A DNA stretch of 64,000 nucleotides, from assembly GCA_026874595.1 (NCBI GenBank), contig CM049306.1:104793142-104857141 (forward strand). Direction: 5' to 3'. This DNA is from Sipunculus nudus (Eukaryota; Annelida; Sipuncula; Golfingiida; Sipunculidae). The position numbers were made by a program, and so were the translations under genes. The notes below the pieces were generated by a model that saw only the letters and a list, made by a program, of their open reading frames with translations, made no database searches and had not been told where the DNA came from. Of this stretch, positions 35,173 to 45,830 are shown one piece after another; within the stretch, counting starts at the first letter, position 1, and each line of letters starts with the position of its first letter.

Positions 35173-35325
35173 ATGGCAGTTGTCGTAAAAAAGGGTTCCA
35201 TGCAAAGCTTTTATCGTTACCCGTCATGCGGTATAGATGATGGTGTTCGCAAACTGCCAAGCCTCGAGTTGGGACTCGGCTCCATGTTGGAAAATTCAAA
35301 CACTAAAAACCATCGCTGCTTTTAA
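35173..35325 (+). CDS. Candidate small protein, 50 residues, nested in the GWamide intron
   Basis: An ATG with A at -3 and G at +4 opens MAVVVKKGSMQSFYRYPSCG, then IDDGVRKLPSLELGLGSMLE, and ends CF before TAA. The composition is soluble and protein-like, and the block is GC-richer than its surroundings. No signal peptide and no known family. It may be a single-exon small protein, one exon of a larger gene, or a chance frame. Confidence 0.3.
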   Translation: MAVVVKKGSMQSFYRYPSCGIDDGVRKLPSLELGLGSMLENSNTKNHRCF

Positions 35326-36315
35326 CTGGTTCAGGTTACAAAGATTATCACCTTAATGTAAATGGTCCATTAATAATTAATAGTGCGTAATTAATGTATT
35401 TAATGATCAAATGTCACTGAGTCAGGCCCCAGTTTTCCTGCAACGTTTAGATCTTTCTAATTAGTTTTAGGTAACGATGGTAACACAGCCTTATAAAGCA
35501 CTTTTCTTAATGGGCGTATTCATCTATAATTTCCAAAGTTCGACAGAACATCAGCGGTTTACGATATATTGTGCAAAACTAGGTTTGTACCATAAAACTG
35601 AAAATTACATTCAAAAGGGGTAAATTTGTACAAAATTTGTTGGACATTATACAACACTGAATGCATTCAGTATTCAGCATGAAACTATAACAAACCTCCA
35701 AATCCTTAGTTTTTTCATTCAACGACACAAAAAAATAAAGTTAATAAGTCAAAATTATTGCTACATGCTATGTTTTGAGATTTTTTTTAACGAAAAAAAT
35801 GCTCTATCTGTGGACCAAATTAATTTCTTCGGAATAAGTTATACACAGAAACAGCGTTCTCTGTAAAGTGATACACATCCAGCCGATTAATTATTTTCTA
35901 GCAAAACGTCATCCCAATTATTATTAACCAGAGGTTTACTCAAGGGAGGCGAATTACAAGGGAGACTTTTACGCATAAAACATAAAAACATATTTGCGCG
36001 AATGTTACAGAAAGTCTTGTAGATAGAGCGTCAGTAAAAAAAAGTTCCTAAGGATACATGGTATCTCGGCAATTGCTATGATTCAAAACCCTACACTTAC
36101 TCAAGCAAGAAGCCTAGCTATGATGGGGACATGTAACATGAAATCGGGCCGCGTGGATTGAGGGCCGCATTAACGCTAATGTTTTACATTGTGATCTGGC
36201 GCCGGAGGAAACTATACTAATAGTATAAGGACGACATATAGACCTTCCAAAATTCCTTCTGATAAGATGAAACATTACCTGAACGGAACTCGGAATTGAA
36301 TTCAGATTTTGAGAC

Positions 36316-36318
<3 letters not shown>

Positions 36319-36366
<48 letters not shown>
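36319..36366. repeat. (TA)n microsatellite
   Basis: About 24 TA repeats inside the GWamide intron. Confidence 0.9.
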
Positions 36367-36368
<2 letters not shown>

Positions 36369-37073
36369 TATACACTTGCGCATTTCATGGTCGTTTAAAA
36401 TGAGTATAAATTAACTGTTTGTGCATTCAGTTCTCACTAATGCTTTGTTCACTGTCTGATGACAAATGAACGCTCACTTTATTTTAACGTTTCTTTGATA
36501 TCTTTTTTTCAAGTACGTCTTTATATGCGTGTGTAATAATACTCACACATCTAACAAAGCTGCGATTTATTTTATTATTCAGAATTATTTACTCATAAAA
36601 AATGTCAGAATAATAGATTCCATACACTAGGGATAAGTTACTAGAGATAAATGGCACATTAAAATAATACATTATAACTATGCCATATATAACTTCGTCG
36701 GTAGTGTTAATAAGGATCATTATACGTACGACTCAAGAAAACATGTCTGCTATATATAACTTGTTGGTAAGTAATAAAGATAATTATATACGTGATATTT
36801 TATGTCTTATATGTATTCATAATTGGCAAAAAGTCTTATATGTATTCATAATTGGCAAAAAGTGATTTTGATGGTAACGATTCGATAAAATGGTATTTTA
36901 GTAAGCAGTTAAAAGGAAATATCTATCGGAATTAGGTATTACGTTACCTTTTTTAATTTCATTTTTCCTTTTTTACAAGAACTGTAACATTAGATAATAT
37001 CGTATTTTAGGTAATAATTTGATACACTATTGCATTTAGAATTTTGCAAAAAAGGAACAAATGAACAGTTTAC

Positions 37074-37382
37074 CTGAAGTGCGCGGTACAAATAGATCAT
37101 TGCTTGGGTCCTGTATTCTTCGCAGCCGTCTTCACTTGAGCGCTTGCCCCAGCCGTAACGCTTTCCCCATCCGCGCCTTTTGCCCCACCCTCTCTTGTCG
37201 AAAAGTTCATCATCATCCTCTTCTTCTTCTGTCATGGCTCTTTTTCCCCATCCTCTTTTGCCCCAGCCCCTTCTTTTATCAAGTTCCATGGCATTGCCAG
37301 ATTCTGTACCGACGGCCAGAGCGCTGAGGACCACATCGCATAGAACAAGAGCGAGGAGTATAGCGGCCAGCGTGGACTTCAT
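37074..37382 (-). CDS. RGW/GW/YGW-amide neuropeptide precursor, first coding exon
   Basis: Secreted prohormone of the lophotrochozoan GWamide family (APGWamide in molluscs, RGWamide in annelids), which acts as neurotransmitter or neuromodulator after cleavage and amidation. The start is the ATG at 37382 in the context gccaccATGa; the frame runs on upstream to an in-phase GTG but has no ATG there. Residues 1-23 form a signal peptide (MKSTLAAILLALVLCDVVLS...). Between residues 36 and 81, dibasic KR sites release RGW, GW, (acidic spacer AMTEEEEDDDELFD), GW, RGW and YGW, each peptide followed by Gly-Lys-Arg, so five C-terminally amidated products are predicted. Cys87 lies in the tail. The exon ends in phase 0 at ACTTCAG|gtaaac; the last exon is at 30872-30928, giving 121 residues. 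No copy has the Pro of APGWamide. Confidence 0.93.
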
Positions 37383-37464
37383 GGTGGCGAGCACTACAGT
37401 ACTTGTGCAGGAGTTGTTCTAGAAGCGTCTGACTGCAGTTGTGGCCGGCGTCAGCGCTCCACCC

Positions 37465-37473
37465 CTTTATATA
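37465..37473 (-). promoter_or_regulatory. TATA box of the GWamide precursor gene
   Basis: The minus strand reads TATATAAAG. Transcription would start near 37430-37445 (an initiator-like gTCAGACg lies at about 37430), leaving a 5' UTR of about 50-60 bases before the ATG at 37382. Confidence 0.75.
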
Positions 37474-37592
37474 CCTCTTCTCGTATTGTGGTCGCCCGCG
37501 CATCGCGACCGCACCACCACTATCAATATCAATGACGATGAAATAATCTCAAAGAAACGCCTCTGCGTGTTTTCTGCTGATTAATTCCTCAC

Positions 37593-37795
37593 CTATAGCC
37601 ATGTGGAAGGCCCCTTAGCTCCCAATTAGTTGGCGTCGCTCCCCTGGGGCCCGGGTCCTTACAGGTGTACACCAATAATATCGCTAGCCCTCTCGAGTCG
37701 GGATCGTAAATTACATACCCCCTGTTTATATGCGCGCCATTCCCCCAGCTCGTGATTTTGGAAGAACACTTCTGGCAGATCGTCCGGGCCATCAT
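37593..37795 (-). other. GC-rich conserved-looking block upstream of the GWamide promoter
   Basis: About 120-320 bases upstream of the TATA box, near 55 percent GC. It has homeodomain-type sites (ctaattgg, ttaattcc) and an open minus-strand frame starting MMARTICQKCSSKITSWGNG that ends at a good donor (TATAG|gtgagg at 37592). It could be promoter-proximal regulatory DNA or an alternative upstream exon. The frame may be fortuitous. Confidence 0.35.
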
Positions 37796-38116
37796 AAAAC
37801 TTAACTTGCTGGCATGAGAGGCAACGTAATGAATCTGTGACAGTTTTTAATGCGGCAGCTTTGCGGATGGCTTATCGCAGTGCCTGTTTTAGATGTATCT
37901 ATATGTCAATAATAAAACGTTTAATTACTATATTAAATGCATAATTAGCATTTAAATAAGGCTTTAAACACTGATGGGTGGTTAATTTCTGTGACATGTG
38001 GTTCATAGAATAGTGAATATATTATGTAAAATTAAATATTTCATGATGGCAGTTGCTAAATATCATTTCAAATAACGCTTAACTTAAACATTTTGATATA
38101 CTTATATACTTTTTGA

Positions 38117-38191
38117 ATATATATAAATATATATACATGTATATATATATATAAATAAATATATATAAATATGTATATATATATATATATA
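38117..38191. repeat. Interrupted (TA)n tract
   Basis: TATA-rich runs with aaat and catg interruptions. Confidence 0.85.
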
Positions 38192-39076
38192 AGGTATAAA
38201 TGCTATGTTTAACACAGCACTTAGATCGCCAACCTTTCATTTTGTGTATCATAAAGTGACGTCACCTATATAACTCTGACCTGTCCGATACCACTAAGCT
38301 TCCTTATCTTTTATCGTTCGATAAAATCTGATTAAAGTCATTTTCAGGTATCTCTTCCACGAGTATCTGCATAGTACTCAAACACGCTTACCACTCGAAA
38401 ACCGGGAAATGCATATTTCTTCTTCTTGTTATATCCATAATTAATTTTTTATCGTTTTCCCTTAATCACTTACTGTTTCAGAATATGCTGTTTATACGAA
38501 ATAAAAAAACAAAACATTTAATTCCTGTTGATGATTTTCATAAAAACGCGACAGAGCTTTCCTTGACAGCTCTAATACACAATTCACTCTTATGCGTGGA
38601 CAGAATAACGAGAAGATCGGCTTTATAAGTACATTTGAGCATCTCGATCCTTTTGTTAGATTTATTTTCATATTGCTTTATCTCATGCTATATCTGGTAA
38701 TATGACGTTTTGGTTAATTCCATGTACAACTATTAAAAATAACGTGGATTTGACATGTTCAAACGGGCCATAATAATTAATTAATGAGTATCAAGTATAA
38801 TAAGTATCATATCACTGAATGGAATACAATAATTATTCAAATATAATGCAAAAGAAAAATATAATCCAGGAAAGCCTTTAAGTGGTGACCATGTAAAATG
38901 TATACTCTGGCTGACTTAACGTAAATTAAAATCTTTGACATTTTAACTTTTAATATGTTCCTGTGTAAATGTTCCTTGATTCTAGGCTTTTTATCTGTTA
39001 ACTTTTAGCTTTTTTTCTCATCATGTGGGTAGGTATGCGACATAATATATTTATATTTCAGACCACGTGCACTTAC

Positions 39077-39317
39077 CTTTGAGAGATAAAGCCAGCAAAT
39101 TTCTGAAACGGGTTGTAAAACACTTGTCACGAAACAATTTACGGGATGTGTTTGATTACTCATGAGATCAGTCTCTCCAGCATTTTTCCATATCCACGAG
39201 GACCGGAAGTACCATATATGACTTCCGGGCATGCAACCACTCTTACGTTGACAGAGAGTCATTCGGCATGAGTGTACATTCACGTCACACCTTCCCGGCC
39301 ACATCACCGTGTACCAT
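39077..39317 (-). CDS. Candidate internal exon, cysteine-rich, unrecognised
   Basis: On the minus strand a good acceptor (ctgtgtatgcttttcag) and a near-perfect donor (CTCAAAG|gtaagt) bound a frame open throughout (one base plus 80 codons, phase 0 at the end). It reads WYTVMWPGRCDVNVHSCRMT, then LCQRKSGCMPG, and later NQTHPVNCFV. Six cysteines and an NQT site suggest an extracellular protein. It lies upstream of the GWamide promoter on the same strand, but that gene has its own TATA box and signal peptide, so this would be a separate gene or a 5' alternative. I do not recognise it. Confidence 0.35.
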
Positions 39318-40111
39318 CTGAAAAGCATACACAGGTTAATCTTATACATTATCACCCATAATTTTGTAGTTCTGTAAACAGCATTGCTTCCAAAAAAAGT
39401 TATGATACGTTTAACATTCTATATTAAATGTTTTATCTTAATAACAATGACACATTTTGATGTAAAAACATTTCTCAGGACTTTCAGTATATAAGGACAC
39501 CAGTGAAACAATCCAAGTTAACTTGATTTGGGAATTTCGACGGAAGAGTAGCAAGAGTCGTGAAAATAATTTATTACAAAGGAATAAATTAAAAATATAT
39601 TTTAGAAATTCAATTTAATGTTCGAGCTATTTAATGTACTTGCTATTTCTGAAATGTCTATTTCTACTACATAAAATCCTTCTGACATTCGGTTGATTAA
39701 TTGGACAGATAAACAATGTGTCTGAGAGCTTCTCATTCGACGAAGCTGTGTCAACACTCCAGCAAAAACAACAACATTCTATACCCAGTTACGTCAATCC
39801 ATTCCTAGTTTTCTATTAATTATTCCAAATAAGAGTTAGGATTAAATTATAGCAAAACAGATGGAAGTATAACAAAACAATTTGGTTAACATGATAAAGC
39901 GATTTCTGTTAATATTTTGTAATTAATAAGTTTGTATTGTTGAAAACTGTATACATTTTATTGTTTATTTATTTATTCTGAAATTTTATTATTTATTATG
40001 TATTTATTATGTGATTATGTATTTTGTATATTTACATGCTCTTGGTTGTTTCAACCAATCAGCTGTTGTCATTCTGTCCTGCGCATTTCATGCTGTCTAA
40101 TTCGAGGTTTA

Positions 40112-40318
40112 CAGGGGCGGATCCAGGATTTAGGAATGGGTGGGGGGGTCCAACAAAGGAAGACTAATGAAAACCCTTAAACTAAAGTTCCCAAGTCTGG
40201 AAAAGGGGAGGTCCAGGCTGCAAATTTTTTTCTGAACCCTTAAAAAACGTTGTTTCTGATGAAAAAAAGGGAGCGAGGGCCCGGACTCAATGGACCCCCC
40301 CCCCTGGATCCGCTTCTG
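40112..40318. mobile_element. MITE copy 1 (CAGGGGCGGATCC ends)
   Basis: 207 bp with ends CAGGGGCGGATCCAGG and CCTGGATCCGCTTCTG, flanked by the 5-bp duplication gttta (40107-40111 and 40319-40323). The equivalent place in unit 3 (43173-43177) has a single gttta, an empty site that fixes the element's borders. No coding capacity. Confidence 0.88.
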
Positions 40319-41551
40319 GTTTATACAGAAATACAAACAAAATGTATTCTTGGGGGTTGTTACAGAGTAGACGGGGAACATGTCCATTCGCAAAGTATAG
40401 CCCCATGCATGTAAAACATATAATTTCAAAGAACATTACTAGTCTGCTGGTTATCGTCTTCCTTGTTCAATAAGCAATGACGCCTATACAGACCATGGGC
40501 ATATCTTGATATCCTAGTAATACTAGTCCCTTCAGTGACGTGATATATATATATATATATATTACGTGCAGTCGTATTTCCCGTTATTTACTGGAAGAAA
40601 AACGTGAATAATTTCATTAACTTCAAAATATCGCTCTGGAAAAAATAAAATTTTATTTTGGAACAAAAACCTTCACAACCCACCACCTTCTCACTAATTT
40701 TATTGCTCTTTCACCGATCAAACAAGACCGTACGTAAATCAGCTGAAAGTGCTGTACAAAAAAAAAAAAAGGCAAAGCTATCACGCTGCCTCGTCCCTAT
40801 TGGTCGTAGAATTAATATATATATATAAACAGCTTTGCTTCCAAAAAAGTTATTATACATGAAACATTTTACATTATATACATTACCTTGATACTTTGTA
40901 ATGTTAACTCTTTCTCAGGACTTGCAACACATAAGGACACCAGTAAAACAATCCAAGTTTACTTGATTTGGGGAATTTCTGACGGAAGAGTTGCAAGAAT
41001 CGTGAAAATAATTTATTATAAAGGAATTAATTAAATAAATATTTTTAAAATTCAGTTGATTTAATGTTCGATAAAACTAATGTAATTTCTGAAATGTCTA
41101 TTTCTACTACATAAAATCCTTCTGACATTCGGTTGATTAATTGGACAGATAAACAACGTGTCTGAGAGCTTCTCATCCGACGAAGCTGTGTCAACACTCC
41201 AGCAAAAACAACAATATTCTATACCCAGTCAATTCAATCCATACCCAGTTTTCTATAAATTATTCCAAATAAGAGTTAGGATTAAATTATAGCAAAACAG
41301 ATGGAAGTATAACAAAACAATTTGGTTAACATGATAAAGCGATTTCTGTTAATATTTTGTAATTAATAAGTTTGTATTGTTGAAAACTGTATACATTTTA
41401 TTGTTTATTTATTTATTCTGAAATTTTATTATTTATTATGTATTTATTATGTGATTATGTATTTTGTATATTTACATGCTCTTGGTTGTTTCAACCAATC
41501 AGCTGTTGTCATTCTGTCCTGCGCATTTCATGCTGTCTAATTCGAGGTTTA

Positions 41552-41764
41552 CAGGGGCGGATCCAGGATTTAGGAATGGGTGGGGGGGGGGGGGTCCAAC
41601 AAAGGAAGACTAATGAAAACCCTTAAACTAAAGTTCCCAAGTCTGGAAAAGGGGAGGTCCAGGCTGCAAAATTTTTTCTGAACCCTTAAAAAACGTTGTT
41701 TCTGATGAAAAAAAGGGAGCGAGGGCCCGGACTCAATGGACCCCCCCCCCTGGATCCGCTTCTG
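41552..41764. mobile_element. MITE copy 2, duplicated with its host unit
   Basis: 213 bp, identical to copy 1 apart from a longer G run near 41582 and trivial changes. It has the same gttta flanks (41547-41551 and 41765-41769). The shared position shows one insertion followed by duplication, not two insertions. Confidence 0.88.
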
Positions 41765-43693
41765 GTTTATACAGAAATACAAACAAAATGTATTCTTGGG
41801 GGTTGTTACAGAGTAGACGGGGAACATGTCCATTCGCAAAGTATAGCCCCATGCATGTAAAACATATAATTTCAAAGAACATTACTAGTCTGCTGGTTAT
41901 CGTCTTCCTTGTTCAATAAGCAATGACGCCTACAGACCATGGGCATATCTTGATATCCTAGTAATACTAGTCCCTTCAGTGACGTGATATATATATATAT
42001 ATATTACGTGCAGTCGTATTTCCCGTTATTTACTGGAAGAAAAACGTGAATAATTTCATTAACTTCAAAATATCGCTTTGGAAAAAATAAAATTTTATTT
42101 TGGAACAAAAACCTTCACAACCCACCACCTTCTCACTAATTTTATTGCTCTTTCACCGATCAAACGAGACCGTACGTAAATCAGCTGAAAGTGCTGTACA
42201 AAAAAAAAAAGGCAAAGCTATCACGCTGCCTCGTCCCTATTGGTCGTAGAATTAATATATATATATAAACAGCTTTGCTTCCAAAAAAGTTATTATACAT
42301 GAAACATTTTACATTATATACATTACCTTGATACTTTGTAATGTTAACTCTTTCTTAGGACTTGCAACACATAAGGACACCAGTAAAACAATCCAAGTTT
42401 ACTTGATTTGGGGAATTTCTGACGGAAGAGTTGCAAGAATCGTGAAAATAATTTATTATAAAGGAATTAATTAAATAAATATTTTTAAAATTCAGTTGAT
42501 TTAATGTTCGATAAAACTAATGTAATTTCTGAAATGTCTATTTCTACTACATAAAATCCTTCTGACATTCGGTTGATTAATTGGACAGATAAACAACGTG
42601 TCTGAGAGCTTCTCATCCGACGAAGCTGTGTCAACACTCCAGCAAAAACAACAATATTCTATACCCAGTCAATTCAATCCATACCAAGTTTTCTATAAAT
42701 TATTCCAAATATAAAAAAAAAGTTCTTCGCTTAAGTATAACAAAACAGATGGAAGTATAACAAAATAGTTTTGTTCACATGGTAAAGCGATTTCTGTTAA
42801 TATTTTGTAATTAATAAGTTTGTATTGTTGAAAACTGTATACATTTCATTTTTTTAGTTATTATCAAGTTTTATTATTTATTATCTATTTATTATGTGAT
42901 TATGTATTTTGTATATTTACATGTTGGATCTATGGACCAAAGGCTTTAATTATAAGAATAAAGATATTCATATTCAAAACATACGGATATAGGCTGTTTA
43001 TTTAAGCAAACAAAAGTATAGCGTAACAAAACTTACAGCCATCGGTCAGGAACTTAAAGGTGCTTGATTGGTTATAACAAAGTAGTATTACATAATATGA
43101 ACGGCTCTTGGTTGTTTCAACCAATCAGCTGTTTTCATTCTGTCCTGCGCATTTCATGTTGTCTTTGTCGAGGTTTATACAGAAATACAAAAAAAAAGTA
43201 TTCATGGAGGTTGTTACAGAGTAGACGTGGAATATGTCCATTCGCAAAGTATAGCCCCATGCATGTAAAACATATAATTCCAAAGTGTTTTTCAATGTGT
43301 CTCTGGTTATCGTCTTGCTAGTTCAATAAGCAGTGACGTCTACAGACCATTGGCATATCTTGATATCCTATAAAAAGATAAGAAATTAGTACTAGTCCCT
43401 TCAGTGACGTGTTATATATAATACGGCAATCTCAAAACGCTAGAGCTTAATGCGGCAGGCGTAATTCCCGTTATTTACTGGAAGAAAAACATGAAAAATG
43501 TTATTAACTTCAAAATATCGCTTTGAAAAATATATGAAATTATATATTGGAACAAAAAAACCTTTACAAACCTCCACCTTCTCACTTATTTTATTGCTCT
43601 TTAACTGATGAAAAAAAGACCGTACGTAAGTCGGCTTGAAGTGCTGTACAAAAAACAAGGCAAAGCTATCACGCTGCACCATCTCTATTGCTC

Positions 43694-43696
<3 letters not shown>

Positions 43697-43745
<49 letters not shown>
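43697..43745. repeat. (TA)n microsatellite
   Basis: About 24 TA repeats at the end of triplication unit 3. Confidence 0.9.
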
Positions 43746-43748
<3 letters not shown>

Positions 43749-43749
43749 T

Positions 43750-44940
43750 ACCAGTGATATTTTACATCACATATTTACGCACAACTCTGTCCTGTCGCTT
43801 TACTTTTACAGATTTCACCAGTTTCTCAGCAGAGAATAGGTCCAATTTAAGTTTTTCTGTGTCAATTTTTTCAGTATTTGAATTATAATTTGCTTTAATT
43901 ATTTTGTGGTTATTTTAAATTTTATTTTAGTTTTTTCAATGTATATTTTATTGTGTTTTTTTTTATTATTCTGGAGTAGGTTTAAAACGCATAATTTATC
44001 TGTATGGGTTGCTGGGATGAGATGAAATGTGCTGGATAATCAGTTTATGACGTTATATCTTAATATATATGACTTAATCATATCACAAGACAAAATACTA
44101 AAATTAGTGATGATGGTGGCCAATGGATGTTCACGGGTCCTCACCTTGAGGAGGCGGTAAAGTGCTGATTATTATAACATAGATTAAGAAGAAACCAAGC
44201 ATACATAAATCATTAAAAGTCAGGTCTATAGCCATAACGTCATTCGTTATAAAATAAAGTAACAAGGCAAGTTGTGTCTTTTTCTTTATTGATATCCATG
44301 TTACGTTTTGACTACAGTGACCTACGATACAAACCTACAAAAAGCAGAATAACACCACACTTGTATACAAAACACCCACAAGTTATATTATAAAGTTAAT
44401 GTGTGGGTAAATCCCGAAGAACACATTAGCATCAACAGTTGTCCTGGTACAAGAAAACTATTAGACGTACAGAAACTGACAAGACATAAAAGAACCTTAT
44501 TCCCATGAGCATTTGATTTCTTCCCAGCACCTGTGTCGGTATGGATTTTTCGCGATATTTTCATAAATATTAATTAATACAGAGACATTTCTGCAGGGAC
44601 CGATCTGTCTCTTACCATTTCAGAATATACACCACAACGTTTATGTTACGAAGATTTTAGTTCATTTTGGACACTTACAATGAATACCATACTACCATTA
44701 TTGTTGTATTGGCTGCCTACATACAGCCAGGAATACACCACTCAGTAGTCATTTCACAGGGACTGATAAGGCCTACTTCAAGTCGTGCCGCCAGTCACTC
44801 GGAAAACAAGACCCATCCCGTTCCAACGGTATTGCTAAACACACAAAAGATTTACCAGTCTATAATATTACCATTTTATAACGGAATCTTATTCGTTCAT
44901 GGTTGTTAGAACGTGCATACACATATTTAACAATTGGTCT
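43750..44940. other. No recognised gene
   Basis: AT-rich. An open frame near 44667-44909 (ending LPFYNGILFVHGC) sits just before the longer frame at 44949 but has no start or family signature. Confidence 0.4.
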
Positions 44941-44948
44941 AGTTTAGT

Positions 44949-45596
44949 ATGGGTGAAAACGTACCTGCAGGCCGTAAGACTTTTTCAAAAGTGGCGAAAA
45001 TAATCGTTTCCTGTTGGTTATTTTCAGTGCTATCCTACGTGGCTACTTACTTCGACGTCTCGGCAGATGGGCGCCACCCATCCACCAGAGGTCGTTTGTA
45101 CTTAAACGAACCTCTTCCTGTTGCACTGTGGGACGGCAGGGACTACTTGTCTCAACTGTCAAACTTTAAAATCAAAATTTGTTACATTTCAAGAAAACTC
45201 CTTCTGTTTACATTTCACATGCTTCTGCTTGCACATCATGATTTATTCAATGAAGTCCTTACAACAAAAACACCAATTTTTATGGAATTTGCCTTGAAAC
45301 AATTCTTATCCTATATGCAGGATCGGATTATTTACCCTCGTTGCTACATTTATACCTACGCCATTGTGTATTCAGAAGCCGGGGTGCATTGTGGGGTACA
45401 GATTCTGACGCCTACATACCCTAACCAGCAGAGTCGTAATCTTGCGAGTCCGATTCTGCGCAGTTTGAACTGCCGCTTCCTCAGTGACGTACTCATCATG
45501 TCACAGAACGTGCGAGATTTTCTTTTTGCGCAGAGAACCATACAGACATTTTCTCTTGTTTTGATTTTATATCTATGTTGTGTTTTTTATATATAG
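44949..45596 (+). CDS. Hypothetical protein, 215 residues
   Basis: The longest open frame in the window; 215 codons without a stop is unlikely by chance in DNA this AT-rich. The ATG has A at -3 and G at +4. The N-terminus MGENVPAGRKTFSKVAK is followed by a hydrophobic segment (IIVSCWLFSVLSYVATYF, residues about 18-35) that could be a signal anchor, as in type II Golgi enzymes. Then come GRHPSTRGRLYLNEPLPVAL and WDGRDYLSQL. The later part is less protein-like and ends in a second hydrophobic stretch. It may be a first exon read through into an intron. No family recognised. Confidence 0.38.
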   Translation: MGENVPAGRKTFSKVAKIIVSCWLFSVLSYVATYFDVSADGRHPSTRGRLYLNEPLPVALWDGRDYLSQLSNFKIKICYISRKLLLFTFHMLLLAHHDLFNEVLTTKTPIFMEFALKQFLSYMQDRIIYPRCYIYTYAIVYSEAGVHCGVQILTPTYPNQQSRNLASPILRSLNCRFLSDVLIMSQNVRDFLFAQRTIQTFSLVLILYLCCVFYI

Positions 45597-45830
45597 GCAT
45601 TTTAATTTTTCACGAAAAAAAACAAGAGAGTCCATGAAAAAGCGTTGTCGGTGTACAAAAGTGTGAGTGGGAAATACTAATAAACATGTACACAGAATGT
45701 GTTTTTATCACTTTTTATTATCGTGCATGTGATGTGTGATGTACATATACACAGCTAAAATAGCAATGATGTAACTGTATTAAAACGGAGTATATGGCCC
45801 TAACCCTATCCCTCTAATGTGGAAGCATCG

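Larger units (their letters stand above)
39375..43745. repeat. Tandem triplication, ~1.44-kb units
   Basis: Unit starts at about 39375, 40826 and 42266, each opening with taaacagc(a/t)ttgcttccaa and closing with a (TA)n tract. Units 1 and 2 are nearly identical in their second halves, and units 2 and 3 in their first halves, as expected from unequal exchange. Unit 3 diverges from about 42715, lacks the MITE of units 1 and 2, and has about 170 bp (42925-43095) that they lack. Frames such as MYLLCDYVFCIF recur in it but look non-coding. Confidence 0.92.

Noticed and set aside
37380-37394. Upstream start giving four extra residues (MLAT) for the GWamide precursor
   Set aside because: The codon at 37394 is GTG, not ATG. 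The ATG at 37382 has an ideal Kozak context and begins a normal signal peptide.
39998-41875. Repeated frames such as MYLLCDYVFCIF and MKLYVLHAWGYTLR
   Set aside because: They recur only because the region is triplicated, and they run across a MITE and homopolymer runs.
45356-45541. Minus-strand frame MVLCAKRKSRTF opposite the 215-codon frame
   Set aside because: Shadow of the longer plus-strand frame; no splice or start context of its own.
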